DNA of 64,000 nt from CAYFQH01 sp964345215 (GCA_964345215.1 CAYFQH010000004.1:1-64000), one strand, 5' to 3'. Counted from the stretch's first letter, positions 25,172 through 33,964 are shown. Notes: generated by a model not told the origin, from the letters alone. A program made the numbers and translations.

Positions 25172-26530
25172 TTATTTCACTCGTTCGGCCAGTTCTTCCG
25201 CTTTTTCATGGAGCAGGCCCAAATCCCAAAGAATGGAGCTTAGAAGATATTTATCCCGAATGTCCCTGGAGCCGATCAGGGCCTTTTTTACATCCTCCCG
25301 GCCAATACCGATATCTTTAGGAAGAACTGCCATATGAAGGTCGTCCATAAGTTTTTTAAGTTCTTGTGCTGAGGGCAACTCTTCTTTTACAATTCTTTCA
25401 AAAGTTTCCCAGTTTTCCTCAATGATCTTAATCCGTTTTTCCCAAAGAGTCCTATCGTTTTTATGGTATTTTTCCTTTTCATTTTGAATAATAGCCTGGG
25501 AAGCTTTACCAAAAATGACTTTCATCTCTTCTTCCCATTCTTCTTGTTTAAAAGCATCCATTCTTTGGACAGCCTTTTTAAAATCAGGCCTTTCTTGTAA
25601 CAAATCTTCAAACAAAAGCAGGGTTAAATAAGTGCCGATGCCCACCTGCACACCGTGGAGTTCTGATTTTTCGCCCCTGTCTAGGGCCATCATTTCCCAC
25701 ATGTGGGAAAAATAGTGTTCCAACCCCGAAGCAGGCCGTGAACATTTGGCAAAACTCATGGCAATGCCGGATAAAACCAGGCCTTCCATAACGCCATTGG
25801 CCGCGTCTTCATCCTGCATTAACAGTTTAGGGGCATGGCTAACACATTTTTGAAGAGAATACCTGACCAGCTGAGCTATATGGGGGCAGTAGTATTCCCC
25901 AATAATCAAATTGGCCAGCCGCCATTCGGCAATGGCTGTGTACTTGGCCAGCATATCACCCAAGCCTGCCTGAAGCAAAACTTCCGGGGCCTTTTTAAAA
26001 ATATCTGTGTCGGCAATAATTCCCCTGGCCGCCGGTGCAGGCAAAGATACCTTAACCCCTGCGGATACCATGGAGGAGGTATCGGATACATAGCCGTCCA
26101 TTGAAGGAGCTGTGGCAACAATCATATAGGGGGCTTTGCTTGCGTGGGCTACAATTTTGCAGCAGTCGTTAATCACCCCGGAACCAACGGCAATGATGCC
26201 ATCACACTGATTATCGTAGGCCATAACAATTTGGCCAATGGTTTTTTCATCAGGCTCTATTTCTTCCCCTTTGATTTCAAAGAGCCGATAGTCCTCGGCT
26301 GCCTTTTGAACCAAGGGCAATACGTGGTCAACAGCAATGTTTTTTGTTTTATGGTCACATACAATAAAAGGGGCTGTTATGTTTAACTTTTTCATCATGG
26401 CCGGGAGCAGGGCAAGGGTACCGCCACCAATTTCAATTTGGTCTACATTGACCCGGTGGGTTTGCCCACAGGCACATTCAAAGGATTTCCCAAGAAGGTC
26501 AGCAACCTTGTTTGGTCTTTCAAATTCCAT
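25172..26530 (-). CDS. araM: sn-glycerol-1-phosphate dehydrogenase family (EgsA/AraM)
   Basis: 452 aa from ATG 26530, with GGAGG 8 nt upstream; longer frames reach back through the hairpin at 26568-26603. This iron-alcohol-dehydrogenase-like enzyme has the NAD-binding VGSGVINDCCKIVAH, the TAPSMDGYVSDTSSM segment, and metal-site His residues in GLEHYFSHMWEM and ELHGVQVGIG. Relatives reduce dihydroxyacetone phosphate to glycerol-1-phosphate or oxidise it back. AraM of Bacillus uses it for heptaprenylglyceryl phosphate; here the catabolic neighbours argue for glycerol-1-phosphate oxidation. It is co-transcribed with deoR. Confidence 0.88.
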   Translation of the reverse strand: MEFERPNKVADLLGKSFECACGQTHRVNVDQIEIGGGTLALLPAMMKKLNITAPFIVCDHKTKNIAVDHVLPLVQKAAEDYRLFEIKGEEIEPDEKTIGQIVMAYDNQCDGIIAVGSGVINDCCKIVAHASKAPYMIVATAPSMDGYVSDTSSMVSAGVKVSLPAPAARGIIADTDIFKKAPEVLLQAGLGDMLAKYTAIAEWRLANLIIGEYYCPHIAQLVRYSLQKCVSHAPKLLMQDEDAANGVMEGLVLSGIAMSFAKCSRPASGLEHYFSHMWEMMALDRGEKSELHGVQVGIGTYLTLLLFEDLLQERPDFKKAVQRMDAFKQEEWEEEMKVIFGKASQAIIQNEKEKYHKNDRTLWEKRIKIIEENWETFERIVKEELPSAQELKKLMDDLHMAVLPKDIGIGREDVKKALIGSRDIRDKYLLSSILWDLGLLHEKAEELAERVK

Positions 26531-26567
26531 TCCATTGTCCTCCATTACATATTCAAATAAATAAAAC

Positions 26568-26603
26568 GAGCAGACAAATGTTTGAAACAAACATTCTCTG
26601 CTC
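26568..26603 (-). promoter_or_regulatory. Long palindrome in the araM leader, candidate DeoR operator
   Basis: GAGCAGA and TCTGCTC form the outer arms; AATGTTTG and CAAACATT form the inner arms around AAA. The near-perfect dyad covers the predicted transcription start of araM-deoR. It would suit an autoregulatory operator or an mRNA hairpin. Confidence 0.6.
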
Positions 26604-26605
26604 AA

Positions 26606-26633
26606 ATAATACCATAATTTCACTTTTTGTTAA
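26606..26633 (-). promoter_or_regulatory. Promoter of araM-deoR
   Basis: Minus strand TTAACA (26628-26633), 16 bp, TATTAT (26606-26611). The palindrome at 26568-26603 lies directly downstream. Confidence 0.6.
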
Positions 26634-26649
26634 AGGCCCTGTGGTTATT

Positions 26650-28248
26650 TTATGGCTGGCTGTCGTCTTTTTCCTCGCCTAATTTTACAACAATCATATC
26701 ATCGGTAACCAAAATGCTTCCCTCTGCCGGCCAAAGAGGCATATTTTCGGCCAGTTTCTTACCTTTTTCATTAATGGCCCTATTATTATAATAAGAAAAA
26801 TAGTCCAACCCAAAATCAAAGCCCTGCAGGTACATTACGTCGTAAATACGTAATTTTGTACCTTGCCAATTGATCATTGAACCCCCGACGGAGTACACCT
26901 TCACGGCCTGGGGTATATTTTCTTCATGTTTTCCAACAAAAACAACCGGCACTTCCGGTGTCTTTGCATCGGTTGCTTTTTGAATATCGTGACCAATCAT
27001 TTTCGTGTTCCACTGATCTGTTTGAGACATAACATGGGAAGAATAAAAAAAGGTGTTGAGCAGCAAGACTTGCTGGCTGACAAAGTAAATGGCCACCGCT
27101 ACCGTAAGGCCTTTAAGCCATTTTATTTCCCTGGTATAGTGCAAAAATAAAAACCAACAAATACCCATAAAGGGCAGAAGGGTTTGAAGCATACGAAACT
27201 GTGCACTTGAGCCTAGCAAAATTGGAAGAGCGTACACCGACAGGGTGAAAAAAGCACCAATAAAAACAGCGGCAAGCCCTTGGCGGTTTCGGTTAAAAAC
27301 AAAGTATGCCAACACAAAAATAATCAACACTACAAGGGTAGCCAAAACAATACGGGATCCGTAGGTGCCCTTTGGGCTGATGGTTCGGTAAATGCTGGAG
27401 GCAATGTTATACAATCCCCTTGAAAAACCCTGGCTGCTCCATCCAAACATATTATCTACATAGGCGGTGCTCTTCAGCTGGTAAGCCCAGGTGAACAGCT
27501 TGGTAAAAGCAACATAGCCTCCTACAGCAGCCCCGCCTAAAATAACATACCATTTGCTAAAATAAAAAATGTTTTTAAAGGTAATTTCTCTTTTGCTGGC
27601 CCTTGTTAAGGCCCACAGCAAAAGCATAGCAGCAAAACCTGTCACAAAAACACCGGCATAAGCCTGGTAAATATTTACAGCCACAAAGGCAGCAAGGCCT
27701 GCCCATACGTAATAAGAAGCACGCTTTTTATCCTTGTTTTGGTCAATCAAGTAAAGAGCAAAGGTGATTAAAAAATTTGCAAAAAAAGTAATGTCGCAGG
27801 TTGTGGCAAAGATCAATAGTTCGGGTATTACAAAAGGCACCGTCATATACATGGCCACAAAGCCCGAAAGGGCAAGGGAGGAAGCCTTTTTAAAATATTT
27901 TTTGATTAATACGCACCATAGTCCTGCCGAGGCTCCCAACCAAACCACGGCCATAAAGGTTGTTACGTAAGGTACAAAAGCACCGTTTAGGCTAAAAACG
28001 CTGCGCAGCCAACCTAAAAAAAAGCGCAAGTAGCCAATATGCCACATGTATACATTCTTAAAAGGTTCCTGAAAAGCCCTGGCCAATTCCATTTCTTCGT
28101 CAATGGTCAGAGAAAAGTTGCTCACTTCAAAGCCATAGCCAATCAACCCAATAAAAACAATAACATAAAGTACTATCCGGTGTTCTTTTATAAAGGCCGA
28201 AACATCGTTTTTGAGCATTTTAAAGGGTTCTATTCCTTTTGTAGCCAT
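26650..28248 (-). CDS. GtrII-like integral membrane glycosyltransferase
   Basis: 532 aa from ATG 28248 with AAAGGGGG 9-10 nt upstream; the longer frame to 28479 overlaps the next gene and has no ribosome site. About eleven membrane segments; the first periplasmic loop starts SNFSLTIDEEMELAR, an acidic motif (DEE) resembling the Glucos_trans_II (GtrII) family active site. Such enzymes move a sugar from polyprenyl phosphate to a surface polymer on the outer face. It is the last gene of the cassette that starts at 32902. The acceptor (teichoic acid, S-layer or polysaccharide) is unknown. Confidence 0.7.
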   Translation of the reverse strand: MATKGIEPFKMLKNDVSAFIKEHRIVLYVIVFIGLIGYGFEVSNFSLTIDEEMELARAFQEPFKNVYMWHIGYLRFFLGWLRSVFSLNGAFVPYVTTFMAVVWLGASAGLWCVLIKKYFKKASSLALSGFVAMYMTVPFVIPELLIFATTCDITFFANFLITFALYLIDQNKDKKRASYYVWAGLAAFVAVNIYQAYAGVFVTGFAAMLLLWALTRASKREITFKNIFYFSKWYVILGGAAVGGYVAFTKLFTWAYQLKSTAYVDNMFGWSSQGFSRGLYNIASSIYRTISPKGTYGSRIVLATLVVLIIFVLAYFVFNRNRQGLAAVFIGAFFTLSVYALPILLGSSAQFRMLQTLLPFMGICWFLFLHYTREIKWLKGLTVAVAIYFVSQQVLLLNTFFYSSHVMSQTDQWNTKMIGHDIQKATDAKTPEVPVVFVGKHEENIPQAVKVYSVGGSMINWQGTKLRIYDVMYLQGFDFGLDYFSYYNNRAINEKGKKLAENMPLWPAEGSILVTDDMIVVKLGEEKDDSQP

Positions 28249-28271
28249 GCTGGTTTTCCCCCTTTTTTCTC

Positions 28272-29504
28272 TTATAAAAAGTATTCGCCTTGAAGCAAAA
28301 GAGCAAAATAATATAGGCCGTAGCCCACATGCAGGGCAAAAGTACTCCACAGCAGGCCGGCAATCACCCCATCGCTTTTTTGCTTGTTTTTTGCCTCCAC
28401 CAGCTTTTCGCGGCACCAGCCGTATAAACGGTTTGCAACAACAGCAAACAAGAAAAAGTTCATAGTCAAAGCGCCCCATAAGTAGTTTCCATCAAAGGCC
28501 CCGATTCCCGTTTCAGCAAAGAACATCGCTTGAAAAGCACCGAACACAAATGCAAATACAATCACTTTAACATCCTCAAACTGCCACAAATATTTACCAA
28601 TTAACAAAAAAGCCATTACCGGAAACAAAACAGAAGAAAAAATGGCCAGGTAAGGAGAGGTGGAATAGCGGCCCAACACACGCATAAAAGAAACAAAGGT
28701 CGAATGGTTTACTCCTTTTAATACCCCCAGCTGAAACAAACCAACCAAAATACTGGGAACAACAGCCAGGCCAAAAAGAAAGATATTTTTAAAACCTTTT
28801 CCCTTGGTTTTAATCAAATCCCTTATCAGGAAGATGGCCATAATCGGAGAAAAAGAAAATACAAAGCTTGGTTTAATGGCCATTGAGAAGGTGGTAGCAA
28901 GGCAAAAAGCCAACCAGTTTTTCCAGTTTATTTTTTCTAAATAGGTTTTGCTCAATTTAAAATAGAATATTAAACTGATCACTGCAAAAAAGCGCATACC
29001 AAGGTAGGTTGAATTGTGCCATATCGCAGGCGAAAAGGTACCTAAAAACCGATTGAAGAGCGAAGGCATAAAAATGGCAGCCACAAAGCTGCAACACCAG
29101 GCTAAAAGCCATTGAATACCCGGCTTTCCATCTGGATCCAGCTCTTTTACCAGCCGTTTTAAAACAAAAACAGTGCCGACACAAAAAAAGGTGAGCAGGC
29201 CAGAAACAAGATAATCAGAAATAGACAGCCGGTAAAACCAGTCAAAAACATAAAATAAAATAGAGTAAGCCGCAATATCCATTTCCAAAGCGGCTACATG
29301 AACCGGCAAATCTGTTTGGTAATTTCCAAGAGGTTCAAAAGTAAGGTTAATGCCCATAGAGGATAGGATCTCGCCTAAGACATAATCCGGTTCCTGCATA
29401 AGCTGGCTGCGAAATAAAAACATGCATAGCACTGCGTATATCAATGCTGCCATCCCCACCAGGATTGCCCTTGTTATTTTTGAATGATACCACTTTTGTT
29501 TCAT
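28272..29504 (-). CDS. Polytopic membrane protein, possible glycosyltransferase of the cassette
   Basis: 410 aa with about ten hydrophobic helices (first near residues 12-31). A large exterior loop follows helix 1 (QEPDYVLGEILSSMGINLTF). No named domain is recognised. Its position between the GtrII-like protein and the SMR-like pair, and its topology, suggest a polyprenyl-phosphate-sugar-dependent transferase or a polymer-handling protein. The reading frame is intact and starts at ATG 29504; the short spacing to the next gene supports one operon. Confidence 0.5.
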   Translation of the reverse strand: MKQKWYHSKITRAILVGMAALIYAVLCMFLFRSQLMQEPDYVLGEILSSMGINLTFEPLGNYQTDLPVHVAALEMDIAAYSILFYVFDWFYRLSISDYLVSGLLTFFCVGTVFVLKRLVKELDPDGKPGIQWLLAWCCSFVAAIFMPSLFNRFLGTFSPAIWHNSTYLGMRFFAVISLIFYFKLSKTYLEKINWKNWLAFCLATTFSMAIKPSFVFSFSPIMAIFLIRDLIKTKGKGFKNIFLFGLAVVPSILVGLFQLGVLKGVNHSTFVSFMRVLGRYSTSPYLAIFSSVLFPVMAFLLIGKYLWQFEDVKVIVFAFVFGAFQAMFFAETGIGAFDGNYLWGALTMNFFLFAVVANRLYGWCREKLVEAKNKQKSDGVIAGLLWSTFALHVGYGLYYFALLLQGEYFL

Positions 29505-29542
29505 TCATTTCACCTCGTCTATCTATCAAAATTAAATTCAGT

Positions 29543-29881
29543 CTACAACAGGCCAAAAATTAAAACGCCTGTAACAATAAGCCCAATACCCAGCAGTTTT
29601 TTGGTATTTAGCCTTTCATTTAAAAAGAGAAAACTAAGGAGGGTTACAAACACATAACCCAGAGAATCGATAGTGGTCATTAGCGTTAAGGGAAGCTGCT
29701 TGGAGGCCATGGCATTCAAAACCAAGGTAGAACCAAAAAAAAGATAGGCAATCATAACCCGCCAGTTTAAGTATTCTCTGATTGGATTTGTGTGATTCAT
29801 CAGGGCAGCTTTTTTAAGCAAAATTTGCGAAGCCGAGGCAATCATAACCGCTGTAAGGGAAAGAAAAATACCTGTGATCAT
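29543..29881 (-). CDS. SMR/EamA-like small membrane protein, subunit 1 (ArnE/ArnF-like)
   Basis: 112 aa, four membrane helices with a short KKLLGIGLIVTGVLIFG last helix, the SMR/EamA half-transporter pattern. GGGAGGGG precedes the ATG at 29881, which overlaps the stop of the next small protein as ATGA. Paired genes of this kind (ArnE/ArnF) flip an undecaprenyl-phosphate-linked amino sugar to the outer face; that role fits the neighbouring glycosyltransferase. Multidrug export is the main alternative. Confidence 0.75.
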   Translation of the reverse strand: MITGIFLSLTAVMIASASQILLKKAALMNHTNPIREYLNWRVMIAYLFFGSTLVLNAMASKQLPLTLMTTIDSLGYVFVTLLSFLFLNERLNTKKLLGIGLIVTGVLIFGLL

Positions 29882-30189
29882 TCCGCTTCCCCTCCCGCTA
29901 CCACAACCATACCCAAAATAATCAAAACCGATCCAACAAGCATGTTCCAGGCTATACGCTCTTTAAAAAACAAGACTCCCCACACCATGCCATAAATCAC
30001 AACAATACCTTTACTGGCATAAGCTGTAACCAGGGGCAGCTTTTTAAGCACCTGCTGCCATAAAAGGGCGTAAATACCAACGGCTATAAGAGCACCTATA
30101 TAGTATGCCGGGTTATTTACGGCCAATTTATAAAAAACAAACACCAGGGAGTACAGCAGCAAAGCCACATATAACAGGCCATAGGCCAT
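29878..30189 (-). CDS. SMR/EamA-like small membrane protein, subunit 2 (ArnE/ArnF-like)
   Basis: 103 aa from ATG 30189, which has AAGGGG 6 nt upstream; GTG 30225 lies inside the glycosyltransferase gene and has no ribosome site. Four membrane helices; TAYASKGIVVIYGMVWGVLF matches the SMR-type third helix region. It overlaps its partner by 4 bp, which suggests an obligate heterodimer like ArnE-ArnF. Confidence 0.75.
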   Translation of the reverse strand: MAYGLLYVALLLYSLVFVFYKLAVNNPAYYIGALIAVGIYALLWQQVLKKLPLVTAYASKGIVVIYGMVWGVLFFKERIAWNMLVGSVLIILGMVVVAGGEAE

Positions 30190-30214
30190 ACCGTTCCCCT
30201 TAAGGGACTTTGTA

Positions 30215-31198
30215 CTATTCTTCACCAGTTAAACCCTTTCTTTCGCTGTCCCTCTTCTGCTCTTCATTTTCTTTAGAAAAACTGGTTTTGCGAATAACAA
30301 ACTGGGGAGCCTTATTTAGGCTAATGTACATCCTGCCAATATACTCTCCTACCACGCCAATCATTAACATTAGCATGCCCCCAATAAAGAGTAAAACTGC
30401 CATCATAGAACTGTAGCCCATGGGGGTAGCAGGGTTAACCAATCTTTTAATAATGATATATACACCATATATAAAGCCCATAATTGAAAAAACAGTGCCT
30501 GCCAGGGTCGCCACTCGCAGGGGTTTTACAGAAAAAGCAGTAAAACCGTTAAGCCATAAGGCAAGCAGCTTTGACATGGTATAAGAAGAAGTTCCTTCCA
30601 CCCTTTCCCGGTGGTCTATATCCACATTGGCAATATGTTTCGTGCTGCGTAGAACCAGCCCGATAACATAGGGATACGCATTGGGGTACTCTTCTACCGA
30701 ATCAATTACGTAACGCCTGGCCGCAAAAAAGCTGGATACTACCAACCCTTTGGGCTTGCCTAAAAGCACATTAGCCATGTAGTCATTCACCTTGCTGCCC
30801 ATGTTTCGCCACCACTTGTGCTTTTTTTGAGGGTAGCGGGCATACACCACATCATAGCCTTCTTCAAGCTTATCAAGTAATTTATACACTTCCTGAGGCG
30901 GAGTTTGTCCATCATCATCCATAGACACCACCACATCCCCCGTTATCACATGATAGCCGGCCAGCAGGGCTGCGTGTTGGCCAAAATTTTTAGCCAAAGA
31001 AATAGCTTTAATTTTATGGTTGTTAGCAGCCAAGGCCATAATTACATTTTCCGTATCATCCGGAGAGGCGTCGTTTACCAAGATAATTTCATAGTCCGTG
31101 ACCTTCGGCATCTCCCTTGCGCTGGCAATAATTTCATCTACAACCAATCCAATTGTTTTTTCGCTGCGATAGCAGGGAATTACATAAGATAGTTTCAC
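30215..31198 (-). CDS. Family 2 polyprenyl-phosphate glycosyltransferase (GtrB/ArnC/DPM1-like)
   Basis: 327 aa. The N-terminal GT-A domain has SYVIPCYRSEKTI, LVNDASPDDT (D43 region) and the metal-site MDDDGQ (93-97); two C-terminal membrane helices (about 230-255 and 265-290) anchor it. Enzymes of this shape load a sugar from an NDP-sugar onto undecaprenyl phosphate at the inner face. GTG start at 31198 with GGAGG 7 nt upstream; the start overlaps the acetyltransferase stop by 4 bp. It would prepare the lipid-linked sugar that the SMR-like pair flips. Confidence 0.9.
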   Translation of the reverse strand: MKLSYVIPCYRSEKTIGLVVDEIIASAREMPKVTDYEIILVNDASPDDTENVIMALAANNHKIKAISLAKNFGQHAALLAGYHVITGDVVVSMDDDGQTPPQEVYKLLDKLEEGYDVVYARYPQKKHKWWRNMGSKVNDYMANVLLGKPKGLVVSSFFAARRYVIDSVEEYPNAYPYVIGLVLRSTKHIANVDIDHRERVEGTSSYTMSKLLALWLNGFTAFSVKPLRVATLAGTVFSIMGFIYGVYIIIKRLVNPATPMGYSSMMAVLLFIGGMLMLMIGVVGEYIGRMYISLNKAPQFVIRKTSFSKENEEQKRDSERKGLTGEE

Positions 31199-31728
31199 AC
31201 TTTTTCCTCCAACAACTGATTTGAAAAAACTGCCATAAAAATCATATCCCGAAAGGTTCCGTCAATAAGCACATCCTCTTTCATATACCCTTCCGGTATA
31301 AAGCCAACTTTTTTATAGCTGGCAATGGCCCGCTGGTTTTCTGCAAAAACCCTCAAAAAAATTTTATGAAGGCCAAGCACATTAAAACCATAATCAATGA
31401 TGGCCTTTGCCGCCATGGTGCCATAGCCCTTGTTCCGGGCAACCGTTTCACCAATAAAAATGCCAAACTCGGCCTTTTGATTTTCAAGGTCAACATCCCG
31501 TAAAAAAACCGACCCGATTTCCTTTTCGGTTTCTTTTACGGTAATGATAAACTGAACAACTTTTTTGGTTTCCACCATGGTTTTCATCCACTGCTGGTGA
31601 GAGGCCTTTGTAAAAGGCTTTTGGTATACAAAGTGCTGCCTTACTTCCGTTTTATTACGCCAGTTTACAATTTTTTCTGTATCATGATCGTCGATGGGCC
31701 GCAAAAAAACCTCTTGGTATTCAACCAT
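31195..31728 (-). CDS. GNAT-family N-acetyltransferase (RimJ/PseH-like), probably acts on an amino sugar
   Basis: 177 aa. The acetyl-CoA loop appears as ETVARNKGYGTMAAKAIIDY near residues 93-112, and VFAENQRAIASYKKVGF is the conserved C-terminal GNAT block. The RimJ/RimL-like group includes sugar-4-amine acetyltransferases such as PseH. Its place directly after a WecE-like aminotransferase and overlapping a glycosyltransferase argues that it acetylates the newly made amino sugar rather than a ribosomal protein. AAAGGAG precedes the ATG. Confidence 0.82.
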   Translation of the reverse strand: MVEYQEVFLRPIDDHDTEKIVNWRNKTEVRQHFVYQKPFTKASHQQWMKTMVETKKVVQFIITVKETEKEIGSVFLRDVDLENQKAEFGIFIGETVARNKGYGTMAAKAIIDYGFNVLGLHKIFLRVFAENQRAIASYKKVGFIPEGYMKEDVLIDGTFRDMIFMAVFSNQLLEEKV

Positions 31729-31765
31729 TTTCTCCGCTCCTTTTGATAAAATAAACCTGCTTATG

Positions 31766-32902
31766 CTATTTGCGGTAAAATGCCTTCACTTGGTCAATTA
31801 CATAGGCTACTTCATCAGTGCTAATGCTGTAGTACATAGGCAGGCGCAAAAGGCGTTCGCTCTCTTTGGTGGTGTGCCGGTCTTCACCAACGAACCTGCC
31901 AAAACGCACACCTGCCGGAGCGGAGTGAAGAGGAATATAGTGGAATACGGCTAAAATGCCTTTTTCTTTCAAAAAGTCAATCAACGCGCTGCGCTGCTGA
32001 ATATCCGCCGTTTTTATGTAAAACATGTGGGCATTATGCACACAATCCGAAGGAATGTAAGGCAGTTCAATCTGCCCGTTTTGGGCTAAGGGCTCCAGCC
32101 CCTGGTAGTATTCATTCCACCGGTTTAGGCGGCTTTGGTTAATCTGCTGGGCCAGCTCCAGCTGAGCATACAGGTAAGCAGCGTTTAAGTCGCTTGGCAG
32201 ATAAGAAGAGCCATAGTCTACCCAGGTGTACTTATCGATCTGCCCTCTAAAAAATTTACTCCTGTTGGTTCCCTTTTCCCTTAAAATTTCAGCCCGTTCA
32301 ATATTTTTGGGGTCTTTGATTAAAAGGGCTCCCCCTTCCCCCATGGTATAGTTTTTCGTTTCATGAAAAGAAAAGGTGCCAAAATCGCTCAAGGTACCCA
32401 GTGCTTGGCCTTTGTAGCTGGACATAATTCCCTGGGCTGCATCTTCAATGACTTTCAAATTGTATTTTTGGGCAAGAGCGTTTATTTCATCCATATCACA
32501 GCTAACCCCCGCGTAATGCACAGGAACAATGGCTTTCGTTTTAGGGGTAATGGCCTGCTCTATTTTTGATACGTCCATGTTCATGGTTTGCGGCAAAATA
32601 TCAACAAATACAATTTTTGCCCCCCGCTGCACAAAGGCATCAGCTGTTGAAACAAAAGTAAAAGAGGGCATAATCACCTCATCCCCTGCAGCAACATCAG
32701 CCAAAATAGCAGCCATTTCCAGAGCATGGGTGCAGGACGTTGTTAAAAGGGCCTTGCTACAGTGGGTTGTGTTCTCAATCCACTCATTGCACTTTTTTGT
32801 AAACAGGCCGTCGCCGCATATTTTTTGGTTATCAACAGCCTCTTTCATATAGGTCATTTCATTTCCTGTAAAGGCCGGTATATTAAAGGGAATTTTGTAC
32901 AT
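31766..32902 (-). CDS. DegT/DnrJ/EryC1-family PLP aminotransferase (WecE/RffA-like)
   Basis: 378 aa. It transfers an amino group to a 4-keto-6-deoxy NDP-sugar. The PLP-binding Lys183 in FHETKNYTMGEGG, Asp154 in IEDAAQG and the VPVHYAG motif are family hallmarks, and the start (IPFNIPAFTGNEMTYM) matches the dTDP-4-amino-4,6-dideoxygalactose transaminase group. AAGGAGG precedes the ATG. It is the first gene of the glycosylation cassette. The membrane-type dehydratase at 53480 could supply its keto-sugar, though it lies 20 kb away. Confidence 0.9.
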   Translation of the reverse strand: MYKIPFNIPAFTGNEMTYMKEAVDNQKICGDGLFTKKCNEWIENTTHCSKALLTTSCTHALEMAAILADVAAGDEVIMPSFTFVSTADAFVQRGAKIVFVDILPQTMNMDVSKIEQAITPKTKAIVPVHYAGVSCDMDEINALAQKYNLKVIEDAAQGIMSSYKGQALGTLSDFGTFSFHETKNYTMGEGGALLIKDPKNIERAEILREKGTNRSKFFRGQIDKYTWVDYGSSYLPSDLNAAYLYAQLELAQQINQSRLNRWNEYYQGLEPLAQNGQIELPYIPSDCVHNAHMFYIKTADIQQRSALIDFLKEKGILAVFHYIPLHSAPAGVRFGRFVGEDRHTTKESERLLRLPMYYSISTDEVAYVIDQVKAFYRK

Positions 32903-32996
32903 GAGTGTACCTCCTTAGCACTTGCGCATCAACAGTTCCAATAAAGAATTATATCATATTTTACAAGAAAATACTTCTTTTGGGTTTTTACAAAAT

Positions 32997-33030
32997 AAGA
33001 ATCCGGAAAATCTTTGTTTTCCGGATTCTT
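32997..33030 (-). terminator. Terminator after the SIMPL gene
   Basis: AAGAATCCGGAAAA / TTTTCCGGATTCTT, a perfect 14-bp stem with a 6-nt loop and a T-rich tail on the minus strand. It separates the SIMPL gene from the glycosylation cassette. Confidence 0.8.
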
Positions 33031-33041
33031 ATTGCAATGGC

Positions 33042-33764
33042 CTAATTCATCTCATACACAATTTTTACGCTGGCACTAACCACAATGTCGTTTGCGATCA
33101 CAGGGGTTTGGGTAGAGGCTTCGTCAGCCATGGCATAGGCCATCTTGTACGTGCCGCCGCCACTACTGCCACCCTCTTCAATGCTCAACACCGTGCCCAA
33201 GGTTCCGCCAATGGATTCAGACAGAACCACAGCTTTTTCAAGGCCGTCCTTTACCGCCTGTTTTAAAGCATCCAGGTAAGCCTCCTGAGTTTTATCAGAC
33301 TGAAAGGTAAGCCCATAGCTGCGGTTTGCCCCGGCTGAAATGGCCCCGTCTAATATTTTTGAAATATTTTCCAGGTCTCTGATGGTAACAGACAAGGTGT
33401 TTTCGACTGTGTAACCAATCAGAGCCTCGTTATCCGCCAGTTTGCCGTAGTCATAATCATACTTAGGGGATACATAAAAGTTGCTGGTATGCATATCTTC
33501 TTGCCCAATGCCCAGGCTGGTCAGCTTTTCAATTACTTCATTCATCAGTTTGGCATTGTTTTCTTGAGCAACGGTCATGCTTTTATCCGTGTTGCTTACG
33601 CCCAGTTCGACCCGAGCAAAATCAGCCTTTAAGGTAACAGATGCAGTACCGGTTACAGCAATTTGGGTTTTACCGCTATTGTTTTTTGCCTGTTCCCCAT
33701 AAGCGGCTGTAAAGGCAAGCGTCAGGGTTAATACCATTATTAGCGCAATAATTCGTTTTTTCAT
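33042..33764 (-). CDS. Secreted SIMPL-domain (DUF541) protein
   Basis: 240 aa with a signal peptide (residues 1-22; cleavage near AAYG-EQ). The mature part shows the SIMPL opening ITVTGTASVTLKADFARVELGVS in form, TSNFYVSPKYDYD and the GLTFQSD...AYLDALKQAVKDGLEKA block. SIMPL (DUF541) proteins are extracytoplasmic; some form ring-shaped assemblies and protect against oxidative stress, but the role here is unknown. It is a single gene with its own promoter and terminator. Confidence 0.9.
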   Translation of the reverse strand: MKKRIIALIMVLTLTLAFTAAYGEQAKNNSGKTQIAVTGTASVTLKADFARVELGVSNTDKSMTVAQENNAKLMNEVIEKLTSLGIGQEDMHTSNFYVSPKYDYDYGKLADNEALIGYTVENTLSVTIRDLENISKILDGAISAGANRSYGLTFQSDKTQEAYLDALKQAVKDGLEKAVVLSESIGGTLGTVLSIEEGGSSGGGTYKMAYAMADEASTQTPVIANDIVVSASVKIVYEMN

Positions 33765-33886
33765 TTTAAAGTCATCCTTTTCTATGTTATTAAGTATTGT
33801 TTATAAAAATATTGATTTTGTTCCTTTTGCCTTACATCCCCTCCCCGTTCTAGAGTTTTTTTGCTCCCTTCAAAAAATATAACGTA

Positions 33887-33915
33887 ATTATACGCTATTT
33901 TCTTCCCAGTGGCAA
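33887..33915 (-). promoter_or_regulatory. Promoter of the SIMPL gene
   Basis: Minus strand TTGCCA (33910-33915), 17 bp, perfect TATAAT (33887-33892), about 120 bp before the start codon. Confidence 0.7.
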
Positions 33916-33964
33916 AATTTTTTTACAGATGCGGGGTGAAAAACTGGTGCTTCTTCCATGTTTA

